A program made the position numbers and the translations under genes. From Gerris lacustris (taxonomy: Eukaryota; Arthropoda; Insecta; Hemiptera; Gerridae): 64,000 nt of DNA. The notes beneath the pieces are model-generated. The model was given only the letters and a program-made list of their open reading frames with translations. It searched no databases and was not told the origin of the DNA. The stretch spans positions 119,110,979 to 119,174,978 of the forward strand of contig OX578276.1 of the NCBI GenBank assembly GCA_951217055.1. The letters run 5' to 3'. Position 1 is the first letter of the stretch. Each line of letters starts with the position of its first letter. Shown here one piece after another: positions 10,801-22,050 of this stretch.

Positions 10801-11840
10801 TAAGTGTTTTAAGTGATATTCAAAGCCAAAAGATAATGTGTAAAATACCGTATAATTTTAATTACGAAATGACAAGTGGCGCTGTGTTGATACACTGTAA
10901 ATTATTATGCACGGAGTACTTTGTCACTGTGCTTGTTCCTGTGCATTAAATTTGAATAAAGACTATACGAGGAGTCAAGAGGATAAAATATTAAACTAAA
11001 AGAAACGGCTGAGCCAACAAACCTGTTTCATTGTCTTTTCTCACAAAGTCCGTTGTTTCTTCCACAAGTACAATGCACAATGAGGGGGAGGTTTTCGCTT
11101 TTTCGTGGAATCCTCGTGTGAAAGACTTTTTGACTTTGTTTTTTCAAAAAGAAAGAACAAAAGGAAAAAAAATTGTCACCAATCAAAAACATGAGAAGTT
11201 TTCTAAAAGTCGCTCCATTAATTATTCATACTGTGTTTGAACCGGTTAGCCAACATATATGAGCTATGTTACAGTCATACAAGGAGACCACCCTGGATAA
11301 TTGATAACTAATATTGGGTTTTTAATATTGATCAAAAGTTGATCATCACGCTCTCCACGACAGATCTGACCTCACGCTATACAAACGTGAACAAACAGTA
11401 CACACCTTACTACATTGTTATCCACCTTAAAATACTTTTTCTTCCCATTTACAATTAAATGACTATATTTATTTATAATAGATTACTTCTTTTTCAAAAG
11501 GTTGCACGTATCGTTGGTGTATAAGCAAATTTACAAATTTCAGACATCCAATTTAATCCTAGTGTATACTTGTTCAATTGCCTTCACTTCGGATTTTTAT
11601 TTCTAAGAAAACAATCAGATGATTAGATTTTTTAACCAGAGCCATTAACAAGCTACTGCATGAAGTGTTATTTTCGCTTGATGATTCTCACCGATGATTG
11701 TTTACCTGACAATAGTTAAGTTGAAGAAAACAGGGTTCTTAAAGACAACCAAGTACCAATTTGAAGTGAAAAGCACGAAACTTCTTCTGAATACATTTAA
11801 GAAAAGAAAGAGAAAATAATTACTGTCAGAGTAACATTGA
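10801..11840. other. no supported gene
   Basis: The 69-codon plus-strand ORF at 11031-11240 is Lys/Ser/Phe-rich without recognisable motifs and is not supported. No repeat ends seen. Confidence 0.5.
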
Positions 11841-12400
11841 AGCATTGATCAGGAAGAGAATAGGCAAGATGATGTCCAGTTGTCTGGAGAGAGTCACAGG
11901 TCAGAAAGTGTACATGAAGCCGTGAAGAGAAGACGACCTCTAGGAAGCTACATCACAGTGCCCTCTGGATCCAGTGGCGAGAGTTATCGAAGCATTGTTC
12001 CCTTCCAGTCGAGTCGCACAACATACAAAGAATCAATAAATTACATCTGATAGAGCTTCGCTGAGCGACAACGCAGTTGGATACAAAACCTCGAACTAAT
12101 CATTGGATCGTGCGGTTTGAAAAACGACATAGGGATCCTGGGACTCGAATGGAATTCTACCGTTTGGGTACTCACCATGATGTACTTCAAGCACTAGATG
12201 AGAGATGACTAAAGTCAATAGATCTAGACATTAAACTGCTATATAAATCCGGACAAAACTTATTATGTCGAACACAAGATTCGTGTGGGAGCTACAGTTA
12301 TCGTAATTTAGAAACATATGGTATGTCAACAACCAGATCTCTTCCCATCGGAATTACCGCTGAAAAATGTCGTGACAAATACATAGAGCATGTGACTTGA
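11841..12400 (+). pseudogene. decayed coding-like sequence of unknown family
   Basis: The base composition is clearly less AT-rich than the flanks. One frame is open from 11841 to the TGA at 12048-12050 (69 codons) and includes EAVKRRRPLGSYITVPSG and IVPFQSSRTTY. A second frame is open from 12065 to a TGA at 12206-12208 and reads NHWIVRFEKRHRDPG and MEFYRLGTHHDVLQALDER; directly past that stop the same frame continues LKSIDLDIKLLYKSG and on to TGA 12398-12400, immediately followed by AATAAA-type sequence. The helix-like pattern running through the stop suggests a formerly continuous coding sequence broken by one frameshift and one nonsense codon, perhaps a 3' fragment of a processed gene. I do not recognise the family. 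Two real exons with a tiny intron are an alternative, but the in-frame stop argues against that. Confidence 0.4.
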
Positions 12401-13485
12401 ATAAAACTTAAATCTTTCTTTTATAATTCGTGCAAAATTTCCATGAAAATGTATTATCACACAATAGAATCATACTCCACAAAACATCTGTCTCTTGCAT
12501 TTGTCCTGGGAATATTAAGAATATAACAGGTAAAAGTTGGAATGCACCATCGTCATTTATAGTTTTAAATATATAGGAAATGTCTATTTTAAAAGATCAT
12601 AAATAATTTCAAGACTTCATTCTTATATCACATGGGATATCATCCTTCTTATATATTCAGTGTCAAGCACGCTAAAGAAGCTTGTCTACTTTATTTCAGA
12701 CAGAAGTAACTAACATAATATATACTACAAATTTATTATTTGTTGTAGGCTTATTATGAAATTTTGTATGTAGATTAATAAATAGGTTAAAATTACAACT
12801 GAGCTTCATTCTTTATTTCTAAATTCATCTTCTTAATTATTTTATTTAATAAATTGTTTGAAGATGCATAAAATCTAAATTAAAGTAATAATTTTACTTA
12901 TGGGCTAAAAACATTATCTAATTTAAGAGAAAGACTCATAAACAGAAAACTGTAACTTTGAAATTTCTCTTTTATAAACTTTGTAGAGACATGTTTATCG
13001 TTCCTGCGTGACTGACATTAACCTCAAAACTAGAGACTACGCACTTTTATGATCAACATTTAACTTTAAGTTCATAGTAGCTTATTATCTATCTACTTCC
13101 TCAATACTGGATTTTATCACTATGTAAGACTACTTTATTGTGATCAATATTTTGTTACTGCTTCCACTTTTAAAGCTGGCAGGTGAAGCCGTAAAAGAAG
13201 GCTATTAAAAAAAATTATAAATTTTAAGAACAAATGAATAAAATAAAAAAATATATGTGATAAAACCAAATAAAAAAATATTTATTACATGATGGGGTAT
13301 TTATTGACTTAGGTCAACTGTTGCGAAATACAATTTTATTACTCAATGTAATGCATAAATAAACAATACATATTAGTATTATCACTAATGTAGTAAAATT
13401 CAATTAAACAAAAAATATTTTTTAAAAAATCGGCCCGAAAAACTTAAACAAAACTTTTCCCTATGCATAGTGATACGACATTTAA
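12401..13485. other. no supported gene
   Basis: AT-rich; no ORFs, RNA genes or repeat ends that I can support. Confidence 0.6.
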
Positions 13486-13489
13486 ATCC

Positions 13490-13855
13490 AATTCTTGTCC
13501 TAAACTTTTCATTTGGTTGTACACATACTCCTCCTGAACAGCTGAACCGATCCGTACAAAATTCGGCTCATAGTAACCAACCACAGGAAGGTATAAATCT
13601 GAAATGGTCCAAATTGGTACTTAGGGGTACGGGGTATAAAAGTTAAAATAGTATATGCCCTTCATAATGCAGGACGTTGGAAAGCTCTTTTTGAGTACAG
13701 TTATAGTTGTCATGTTCACTTTTGTCATATTTTCATTTAAGAGGGGGGTAAAATAGAAAAACAGGAAAAAAAAAATGCTTTTTAATTAAAAATTAGAAAT
13801 ATTACTATTTTTGATCCGATTTCAGCTGTTTATAAATAAAAATGTTGCAAATTTT
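13490..13855 (+). repeat. dispersed repeat family Z
   Basis: Contains CTCCTGAACAGCTGAACCGAT, AACCACAGGAAGGTAT and TTTAAGAGGGGGGTAAAATAG. The same blocks occur in reverse complement at 33305-33600, so the two are copies of one family. Confidence 0.65.
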
Positions 13856-13984
13856 TTACCATGGAAATTCGCTAATAAAAACATTTAATGATATTGTTTA
13901 AATTATTTAATTAGTTATTGATCCAAATAAAATTATCTATCAAATGCAGATTCTTTTGATGCGGAGTTTCATCACCCGTCAACA

Positions 13985-14150
13985 ACAGTAGGGTAAGTTT
14001 TTGATAAATGTGATCATAGAGTGATGCAAACAAATTAATGTAATATGAATTTTAACGCAGGAATAAAATTTAAGATTAAAATGCACACTCCGCTCAATAT
14101 TGCAAGCAGACAACTGCATTGCACACCTAATTTAATTAAGTGATTATTAA
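13985..14150 (+). repeat. dispersed repeat family W
   Basis: AAAATGCACACTCCGCTCAA, TATTGCAAGCAGACAACT and TTAACGCAGGAATAAAATTT recur in reverse complement at 31640-31765. Confidence 0.65.
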
Positions 14151-14159
14151 ACGTATTTA

Positions 14160-14600
14160 AATGGTGTTCAACAGGTGGTCGTTAATATTTCGGCTAAATC
14201 ATATTAATTTTCATCAATATTACGGAGACTATGCTATCCTGGGAAAACAACATTTTGGGTAAATTTGTATTTAAATGGACTACAAATTATTTATTTTTGT
14301 TTAATCGAAATCGTCGGAATCATTTTTGAGAAATAATGTTTTCCAAGTTTTTTCAGACTTTTTGGGGGGTTAGCGTCCCAAAATTTAGAGCTAAAATTAT
14401 TTTATAAATTTGGCCTCGGCGAATATAGCAAATTTCATCGAATTCTGCCCAAAATTCTTTTTTGCACAGTCAGACGACAGAACATAATGATGTATAATTT
14501 TAATGCCCTAATATGTTATTTAATTCAGCTCAACGAAAACACGTGGTTGTTTACTGGTTACATCTGGTTTTGATTTAAGCAGGGTTTAATTTAGTCAAAT
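14160..14600 (-). repeat. dispersed repeat family V (minus copy)
   Basis: Carries GGGGTTAGCGTCCCAAAATT, CCTCGGCGAATATAGC and TTTCATCGAATTCTGCCC. It matches in reverse the plus copy at 41.13-41.56 kb, including the flanking CATTTAAATACAAATTTA segment. Confidence 0.5.
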
Positions 14601-15771
14601 ATAGTTTTATCAATATCTTGGTAAGTAGATTTTTTTCCAGGGAAACAACTTTATAGTAATTTGGGATAACTTCATGATTGCACTTTGCTCTTGCTCTTAA
14701 GTCCATTTTGAAAATATATTTTTTCCAATTACTTCCATGCTAAAAGCTCTACTGATCTTAGCAGGACTCTCAGATTAACTGCTTAGGGCGGTAGTATAAT
14801 TTTAAAATAACTATAGATTGAAGGTTGTGGTAGTTAGACCTATAAAATCCATATTCTCTTTGTATAAACACCTTATACGGGTTTCATTATTCTAGTTTTG
14901 AATTCATTCTTTTTTATTTATTAATAATTAATATAATTCTTTCAATCTTCCTTCAGCGAGCAAACAAGTTTAAAATTAAACTAATTATTACTTCCTGTAA
15001 AATATTAATTCAACAAAATAGTGTTACTTTTGCTTTTAAGGAGCTTCTAAAAGAATAGTAAAATTCATGAGAATTAGTTGTTATTTTTTTAAAAAATATC
15101 AACCAAGGACGACGTATTATTAATTCTAGGTCCCAATTACCTGTGTGTTCTGTACAGATATAACAAGTTACTAAAACCAGCTTCAATAATAAAAAACAAC
15201 ATTATCCTCAACAATCTTGCGAATTTATTTTATGATTTGTGTTGTATCGCATCTAAATTGGAAAAAAAAAAAAAAAAAAAATACTGTTTAAGATAAAAAA
15301 AAGTAGCTGCCACTGAGAGTAAGTCGTGGTGGAAATGCATACAGAATACTAAGTAAGAAATATCCAGCTATATACCTGCATCAATTGACTTCACTTTTTT
15401 TCCTTATCTAAGCAAGACTGTAGGCTGAAAGATAAAGAAAAGTAGAGGAAGGTAATGCATGTAACCTGATGAGGTAACTAGTAATTGAAACTTGTTTCTT
15501 TACCTGTTAAATTATAAGACAGTGAAATAAAGAGTGATGGCCCGCATCCCTTATCTTAGGTGTATCTGTGTCAACTTGAACTTTAAAACTAATATACTCG
15601 TAATTATCCTTTTTTATTATTCTGCTTATTTGTATTCTAATTTTTTTTTTTTTTGCTCATTCCAATTACAATATACAACATACAATTAAGAAATAAGCTA
15701 CTTTTGTTATTCATTTAATTTATACTTTAAAGTATCTCAGATATAAAATAAATTGAGGCCAATTTAAACAA
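14601..15771. other. no supported gene
   Basis: AT-rich with A runs (about 15261-15281) and T runs. No gene or element ends recognised. Confidence 0.55.
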
Positions 15772-16492
15772 AACTCTTTATAGGGTCTTAAATTTCCGAA
15801 GAGTATAATTAATTTACCTTTGGCCTTTGTATTCAAATGAAATATGAGTAAAAACATTTTCGAGAATGAAAATATTCATGACTTTTTTTTTTTTTTTTTT
15901 TTTATGAATATTTAAAAATGATTAAAATTTATGATTTATTCTTCTGTTGATCCCTTATTTTTTTAAATTTCTCAAATTTTTTAGTCTTTAGAGACGAAGT
16001 TATAAAAAAACATTACAATTTTTAATAACATTTTATTGGTGGCAAATTTTCGCCCTCACCTGGGCATCAATAAAAGGTTTGGGAGTGAGTAACATATACT
16101 ACACACATTCTTTAGTTACTGACTCTGACTACTCTGGTGGTGGCTTTTATTCAAAGTCTCTGAAGACTCCATTTTTACCATGTTGCATTGATAAAGACCT
16201 GATGATGCCCAGGTGTGGGCGAAAATTTCCCACCAATAAAATTTAAAAAAAAAATTGTAACTTTTTTTTATAACTTCAACCCTAAAGACTAAAAAATTTG
16301 AGAAAAGTAAAAAAATAAGGGATCAACAGAAGAATATATCATAAATTTTAATAATTTTTAAATATTCATAAAAACAGTAATTTCATGAATATTATCATTC
16401 ACGATAATGGTTTTACTCATATTTCAATTGAATACAAAGGCCAAAGGTAAATTAATTATACTCTTTGGATATTTAAGACCTTAAAAAGAGTT
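15772..16492. mobile_element. foldback element, arms of about 300 bp
   Basis: The left arm (15772 to about 16075) and right arm (about 16190-16492) are imperfect reverse complements. Both contain the sequence around TTACCTTTGGCCTTTGTATTC, GATCCCTTATTTTTTTAAA and ATTTTATTGGTGG, and end by the loop with CGCCC(T/A)CACCTGGGCATCA. About 115 bp of non-palindromic centre separates them. Just outside the right arm, 16492-16530 partly repeats the 16265-16308 segment in direct orientation. No ORF; a non-autonomous foldback DNA element is the simplest reading. Confidence 0.7.
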
Positions 16493-18204
16493 ATAACTTC
16501 ATCCCTAAAAACTAAGAAATTTGAGAAAAATATTAAAATTTAGATTAAACGATCAAATTCAGCCCCAGTAAAGAAAAATACTTCATATTACAAACAAAAC
16601 ACTATAAAATCCTCAAATTTACTATTTTTTTCTGTTATTTTGTTTTACACATTACGTTAAACATTATTTGATAATTTGATTGCTAAACATTTTTCCCAAC
16701 TTGCAATGTTATTACTGTGACTAACTGTTCAATACACCGTTCTTTTCCCCAGCCGTCAGTGTACTCGTATATCTTGTTTTCGGACTTTCAATGATCCTTT
16801 ATGACGCGGATTTTACCGGAAATCCAAGTTATTCATAACTATATAATGTTTAACTTTTAAAATATTCTATTGACATAACTCTATTATGTTTTAGTGTATT
16901 TATCAGTTTCAATTTGCAATGCAATTAATTGAATAATACACATTGCATACTGAATCGCTAACTGAAATTATATAGGATTAAAGAAAATAACTAATGTTAA
17001 ATCATTTATATTTATAATAGATAAATCATTCTTCCTATATAAACTGTACCATTTAACAAATCTATTTAGCTAATTGTATCATTTACAACAGAAAAGCATT
17101 TTAATCATTATGTCTGTTTAGAATTTTAATTTATCATTAAAAATAATTGTGCAATCTTTAGAGAGAGAGAAAAAAAATTCTTTTATACTCTTATGAGAAA
17201 TAGGACAAATTAAACTGTTTAAGTTATGGTGTTTTAATTTTTCAGTTGCATTATCCTGTAGGAGGAAGGGAAAGGGGTGCGAGGCCGTTCAGACCTGTGG
17301 AATGTCCCGGCGTGCTGAAACAATCTTAAATCAATGGAGCACAACAACTTGTCATAATCCTGCTTCCTACCGGAGAACTGAGAGAGAAAAAATATACGCT
17401 ACATACTGTTAGAAAACTTTCTGGAGCCCGAGAGCTGCTAATAATCTAAGTAGGGGTGTAAAAACATCCTATGAATAACAATTATTTTGATAAGTATCTT
17501 TGAAAGGATGTGAACGTGAAGGGGTTTCAACGTATCCGCATTTTTAATACTGGGTAATAATTCAGGTATTTACTTTCAATTGCTTTATTTTCTTTTTCTT
17601 TTATAATAGCAATTTATTCTCAGCAGTATGGTAAATATCTCTTACCAAGTTAACACTATAGGGAAAAACAACAGTTTGTATTTAAAAAGACGCTGTAGAA
17701 AAAGCGTAGACGCAACTTAGTTACTTCTATAAGACAGAGGGTTATTATGAAATTCATGTATTCTAAAGTTTCCGTATAATGCATATTGGTGGTTCATGGA
17801 ATTCAAAAATGTTTTTAAATCTAAAACTAACGATGACTTCAATCAATAAACTTATTCTCGGTTCACTATTCCCAGTTATCTCTATATTTGTAAAAGAGTT
17901 CATGAGTCTTTTAAAATAATTTAAACCTAAATCATTTGATTATAAATATCGATTCTTAAAATGTACTATTATTCAAGTACAGTATTATCCCACTAAAGTT
18001 TTAATAGTTCAGTCAAATACCTGCCTAGAGTATAATAGTAGATATTTGATTATAATCGTGTGTGTTTAAAACTCGTTCTATTTCACAGCCCAGATAGTGG
18101 AATTGTCTGATAATTCATTTTTTTCTTTTTTTCAATATATTTAATTTCTCATATAATACGTTCTATTTAATAGAAATAAAGTATTGTGATGAAGGGTGTA
18201 AGAA
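16493..18204. other. no supported gene
   Basis: AT-rich. A slightly GC-richer patch near 17255-17450 shows no ORF or recognised element. Confidence 0.55.
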
Positions 18205-18640
18205 AAGGTGGTTTTCAAAAAGTCTGTCTATCATCTGCGCAGAAGAGTTAAGCCTTAACTACTGGGCCGATTTTGATAAAATTTGGATACATGGTCAGAA
18301 ACCCCAACGAATTAATTTTAGATCTAAATTTGGGGGCTTTACCCCCAAAAAATATTATTTTTTGAATACGCGGTTCCTACAATTTTGAATTTTGTTAATT
18401 TATATAAAAATCCAACCGAATAAGTCGTTTTTCTAGAAAAAATCTAGTTTTCAAGATTTTGAAGAAAATAAATATGATTTACCTGAGAATCGAAAACTAA
18501 ATGTAAACAATTATCAGTTGAACACTTTTGCATCCGAGCTTATCAAAGGTAACAAACGTTATATGATCAAACGAAATGAGTTTGTCTCCGAATTCAAAAA
18601 TTCTGAGACAGAAATGTGTTTAAGACATTAGGGAACATTT
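18205..18640 (+). repeat. dispersed repeat family V (plus copy)
   Basis: Reads ACTGGGCCGATTTTGATAAA, ATTTGGATACATGGTCAGAA, TTTGGGGGCTTTACCCCCAA and GAAAAAATCTAGTTTTCAAG in order. This is the best-preserved copy of the family in the window. Confidence 0.6.
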
Positions 18641-18797
18641 TTCGTCCAGTGTCTATCTGCCACTCAGTCGTCCTGGCAGTCTGTCGATCAATTTACCAAC
18701 ATATCTTAAAACCTACTCGCCCATTTTTTATTAAATGTAGTTTTTTGTTGTAGCTCATAGTTGATTCCATAAAATATTCAACCTTCTACGCCAATAT

Positions 18798-18863
18798 GTT
18801 TGCGCATATACTAGATATATTACAAAATATATATTTTGCAATATATTTAGTATATGCACAAAC
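18798..18863. repeat. imperfect hairpin, 24-bp arms
   Basis: GTTTGCGCATATACTAGATA at the left pairs with TATTTAGTATATGCACAAAC at the right, with two or three mismatches and an AT-rich loop. Confidence 0.7.
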
Positions 18864-19816
18864 TTATTAATTTTATAATGTAAAAATATTAAACAATATT
18901 AACAACCCTAAACGACTCAACCACAAAAGATACAAATACAAAAAAGAGGGAAACAATTATATTAATGTGACAATAATGGGTTGTAAAAAAAAATAATAAT
19001 AAATTAGATAATTTGGAATACAAATTCAGTAAATGAGAAAATTTTCCTCGAATTTGTCGGACCAATTTTTCCTGTTTAGCCATCCGCATCTGAATTATCG
19101 CTATGAGTTTTCGACTCTCCGATATCATATTTGTATTATACCAATACCAATTACGCGTGAATATTGAAATATAAATCAATCCTTGTAAATTATCCGTTTG
19201 TAATAATTGTTCATTAGCTATTAGCTTACATGCTAGTGCAATAATATAACACGCTTACAATATAACAATCTAGATATATTAAATTTAAAAGGAGTAAAAC
19301 GAGAATATACTATTTCATAATCTCTTGAATAATTAAAGTAACATTATTTCGTTTATACATTGTATAAACATTAAGCAACAAACAATATTCATATCGAAAC
19401 CAATTAAGGTGTGAGGAAGATATTTTAGAGTTTAAACATCTTGCCGGGATTTAGTTTATCACTCCGAGGGCTGATTAAGGATCTCTTTTTATTCAAGCTA
19501 AGAGTATTGTAAATAAGACTTTTTTTGTTTTTTGTAAAAAAAAACAACAAAAAAACTCAGGTATGCTAGCCTATTCAACATAGTTGTTTTTAGTAAGCAC
19601 TTTAAAGTTCACTTTAAGTTTAAAGTCTAATTTTTGTCACTTAATACTATAAAAGGAATACAAATGATATTTACTGGTAATATTTTATCGTTTGTTTTTA
19701 TTTTTTTACACAACATATTTACAAAAATGAAATTAAAACGACAAATATGTGTTATATTAACTGTTAATATAAAAAGTTTATAATTTAAAGTAGATAGTTG
19801 ATGTCCCTATTTATTT
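18864..19816. other. no supported gene
   Basis: A 96-codon minus-strand ORF (18889-19179) has a central basic helix-like segment but no recognised motif, and it is not supported. Confidence 0.5.
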
Positions 19817-20194
19817 AATTCTTATTTTTAAGTAGGTCATTTAGGGTAAAAATAGTACATACAAGTTAAAACTCATTCTACTAAACTAATTTTCTCAAAT
19901 TTGAGAAAATTTTGTTAATATAAATTTAAAAAAAAAATCAATTCAACAATTATAGATAAATATTAGGGGGAAAATATGTAGGAAAAAGAAGAAAAAAGGT
20001 TATCATTTTTTTTTTATTTATATAGGAAGATTCTAAATTTTATTATCAGTAGCAATGGCTTATTACATACAATACATTTTGGAATAAAATGTATTTCTTT
20101 TTTCTTTTTATTTATTTATTTATTTTTTTTTTTTAAGAGTTCCTTGGTATTTGGTAAATTCCAATTATATTTACTTTTTTCAATTTATTTTAAA

Positions 20195-20281
20195 TAAATA
20201 CATATTACATGTAAGCGTCTGGCAAGGACCCATTGTGTGGGAAATGTAAATTTCTCTAAGCAATAAATTTCTATTCTATTC
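20195..20281 (+). mobile_element. 5'-truncated retroposon (LINE/SINE) 3' tail
   Basis: GCAATAAATTTCTATTCTATTCTAT is the typical 3' end of insect retroposons: an AATAAA-like signal directly followed by short (TTCTA)n repeats. It follows GCGTCTGGCAAGGACCCATT. Only the tail remains. Confidence 0.55.
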
Positions 20282-20437
20282 TATAGTTTACAAGTTTGGT
20301 AAATAGGATTTTTATAAAAATGAATTTATAAATATATTTTAATCATATTATAAATATAATTTTTTTATTATGATTGTTTAAAGATGTTAAGTGTTCATAT
20401 TTATAAAAATCCTATTTTCCAAATTTTGCTAACTATA
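20282..20437. mobile_element. small inverted-repeat element nested after the retroposon tail
   Basis: AAATAGGATTTTTATAAA at the left pairs with TTTATAAAAATCCTATTTT at the right, extending outward with mismatches to TATAGTT / AACTATA, about 35-bp arms. It begins exactly where the (TTCTA)n tail stops. Confidence 0.6.
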
Positions 20438-20563
20438 TTTAATGATGTTTTAGGCATGAATATGTCCTGGAGGGCGAAAAAATATAGCCAGTTCCAACTA
20501 TAATGAGTTGTTAACTTGTACGTACTATTTTTACCCTAAATGACCCACCTAAAAATAAGAATT

Positions 20564-21229
20564 TGTAATTTTCTTTTTTAGATTGAATTTCGATTATATT
20601 TACCAGATTATATTGTAGTATACTAATTTGGTTTAGCCGCAGGTCATTTACGTAGAATGTACGTCATTTATTGCGTTTACGTATAGATGTACGTAAACAG
20701 CTAAACATCTGAGTACAAGTGAAAATATATGTGTCCAAATTTAATTTATCAAAAGAAATGTATTTGATTTAATATTGTTTTTTTTTTATATAATGAAACG
20801 TAAATTTCAATTAGTATAAAATATCTAAACATTTGACATGTCAACGTTATATGTCCATGACCACCTTTTAAGGTGATCATGGTTGTTTTATGGGGTTAGA
20901 AAAATAAATAGTAAAGGGGAAAAAATGATTATTAAAATTACCACAAACTATGAATGAACAGAGTAAAGTAACATAATGTCGAGAAAGGTGCCTTGAATAG
21001 CTTCGACGATTATAACTCAAGTAAAATAAGACTTAATCAAATACGATTACAGTACAAATAAAAATATTTTTACAATGAAAATATCATGAATATTTCAAAT
21101 GAAATGCTTAATGCTTTAATTTTGAATCTATTATAGACACTTTAACTTTAAATAATGTAATAATAAATAGTCTGTCAATTATTAATTTATTATAAAATAT
21201 AATTAAAGAATGTTTAACAGGTGATATTT
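20564..21229. other. no supported gene
   Basis: AT-rich. GTACGTCATTTA and GTACGTAAACAG variants near 20650-20700 are the only visible local repetition. Confidence 0.5.
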
Positions 21230-21480
21230 AACGTTTTCAATTATCAGCAAACCCGCATATTTATTTTCATAAACATCTTGGAAAATAGTTTTCTCCCGGG
21301 AAAACTACTTGAATCGCTTTCAAGGAATAATTTTTTTCACATGTTTTTGAGTTTTTGGAGAAGATAGAGCCCACATAGGTAGAGCTAAAATGTATTTCTC
21401 GTTTTCCAACGGAACATAAATTTTCCGAACATTAATGCAAATTTATCAAGAATTTTTGTTAGTAACCACACTTTCTTTTC
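21230..21480 (-). repeat. dispersed repeat family V (minus fragment)
   Basis: Degenerate match to the minus copy at 14.2-14.5 kb: TCTTGGAAAATAGTTTTCTC, AGAGCTAAAATGTATTTCTC and CATTAATGCAAATTTATC. Confidence 0.4.
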
Positions 21481-21844
21481 TGAGAACATACTACCTATAT
21501 TGATACCTGTACTTATTATTTTTCCTCATCTTCTTTTAAAATTACCCTGTAGAAATATAATTAGATCTGAGAAACCTTCATTGGTTACGATAATGTCTAA
21601 GCACTGCGCTGATTAAGTATTAATTCGGCTGATGTCTTAAAAAAAAGTAGCATGATATGAAATAAAATAAGTACTATTTGAAGAGAATCCCAACTTTATA
21701 GACCCTAAGTTAAACAAGAATATAAGCAACATACAATTCTCATGAGAATGCATCCCCATATATTTTTTAAGTAAGGAAAATACATAGAATATCTTTCTAA
21801 TAAATAACAATGTTTTAATTGAAATTTAAACTCTGTTAAAATAT

Positions 21845-22050
21845 AATAGACCGTGGCAACGGGCTTAATTTTATAATTAGAAATAAAAGTAAATATTTGT
21901 GAATTAATTATTAATTTAGATAAGTTATTATATCTATTTGAAGACCGTCAAATCAAAACAAACATTTATTTTTATTGGAATAAATGTGGTTGTTTTAGCT
22001 TAGCAATAACTAATCATTTCGAGGTGAGTCATCTTCGTTGGGACATGATG
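21845..22050 (-). repeat. dispersed repeat family X (minus copy)
   Basis: GGCAACGGGCTTAATTTTAT, TTTGAAGACCGTCAAATCAA, GGTTGTTTTAGCTTAGCAAT and GAGGTGAGTCATC are the reverse complement of the 6.5-kb copy, in matching order and without the insertion seen at 38.7 kb. Confidence 0.6.

Larger units (their letters stand above)
19817..20563. mobile_element. long terminal-inverted-repeat element containing nested insertions
   Basis: Ends of about 60 bp are near-complementary: GGTCATTTAGGGTAAAAATA at the left and TATTTTTACCCTAAATGACC at the right, bounded by AATTCTTATTTTT and AAAAATAAGAATT. An exact 24-bp palindrome centred on CAAATTTG lies at 19888-19911. Inside sit a LINE-type tail and a smaller inverted-repeat element, listed separately. 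Confidence 0.65.
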
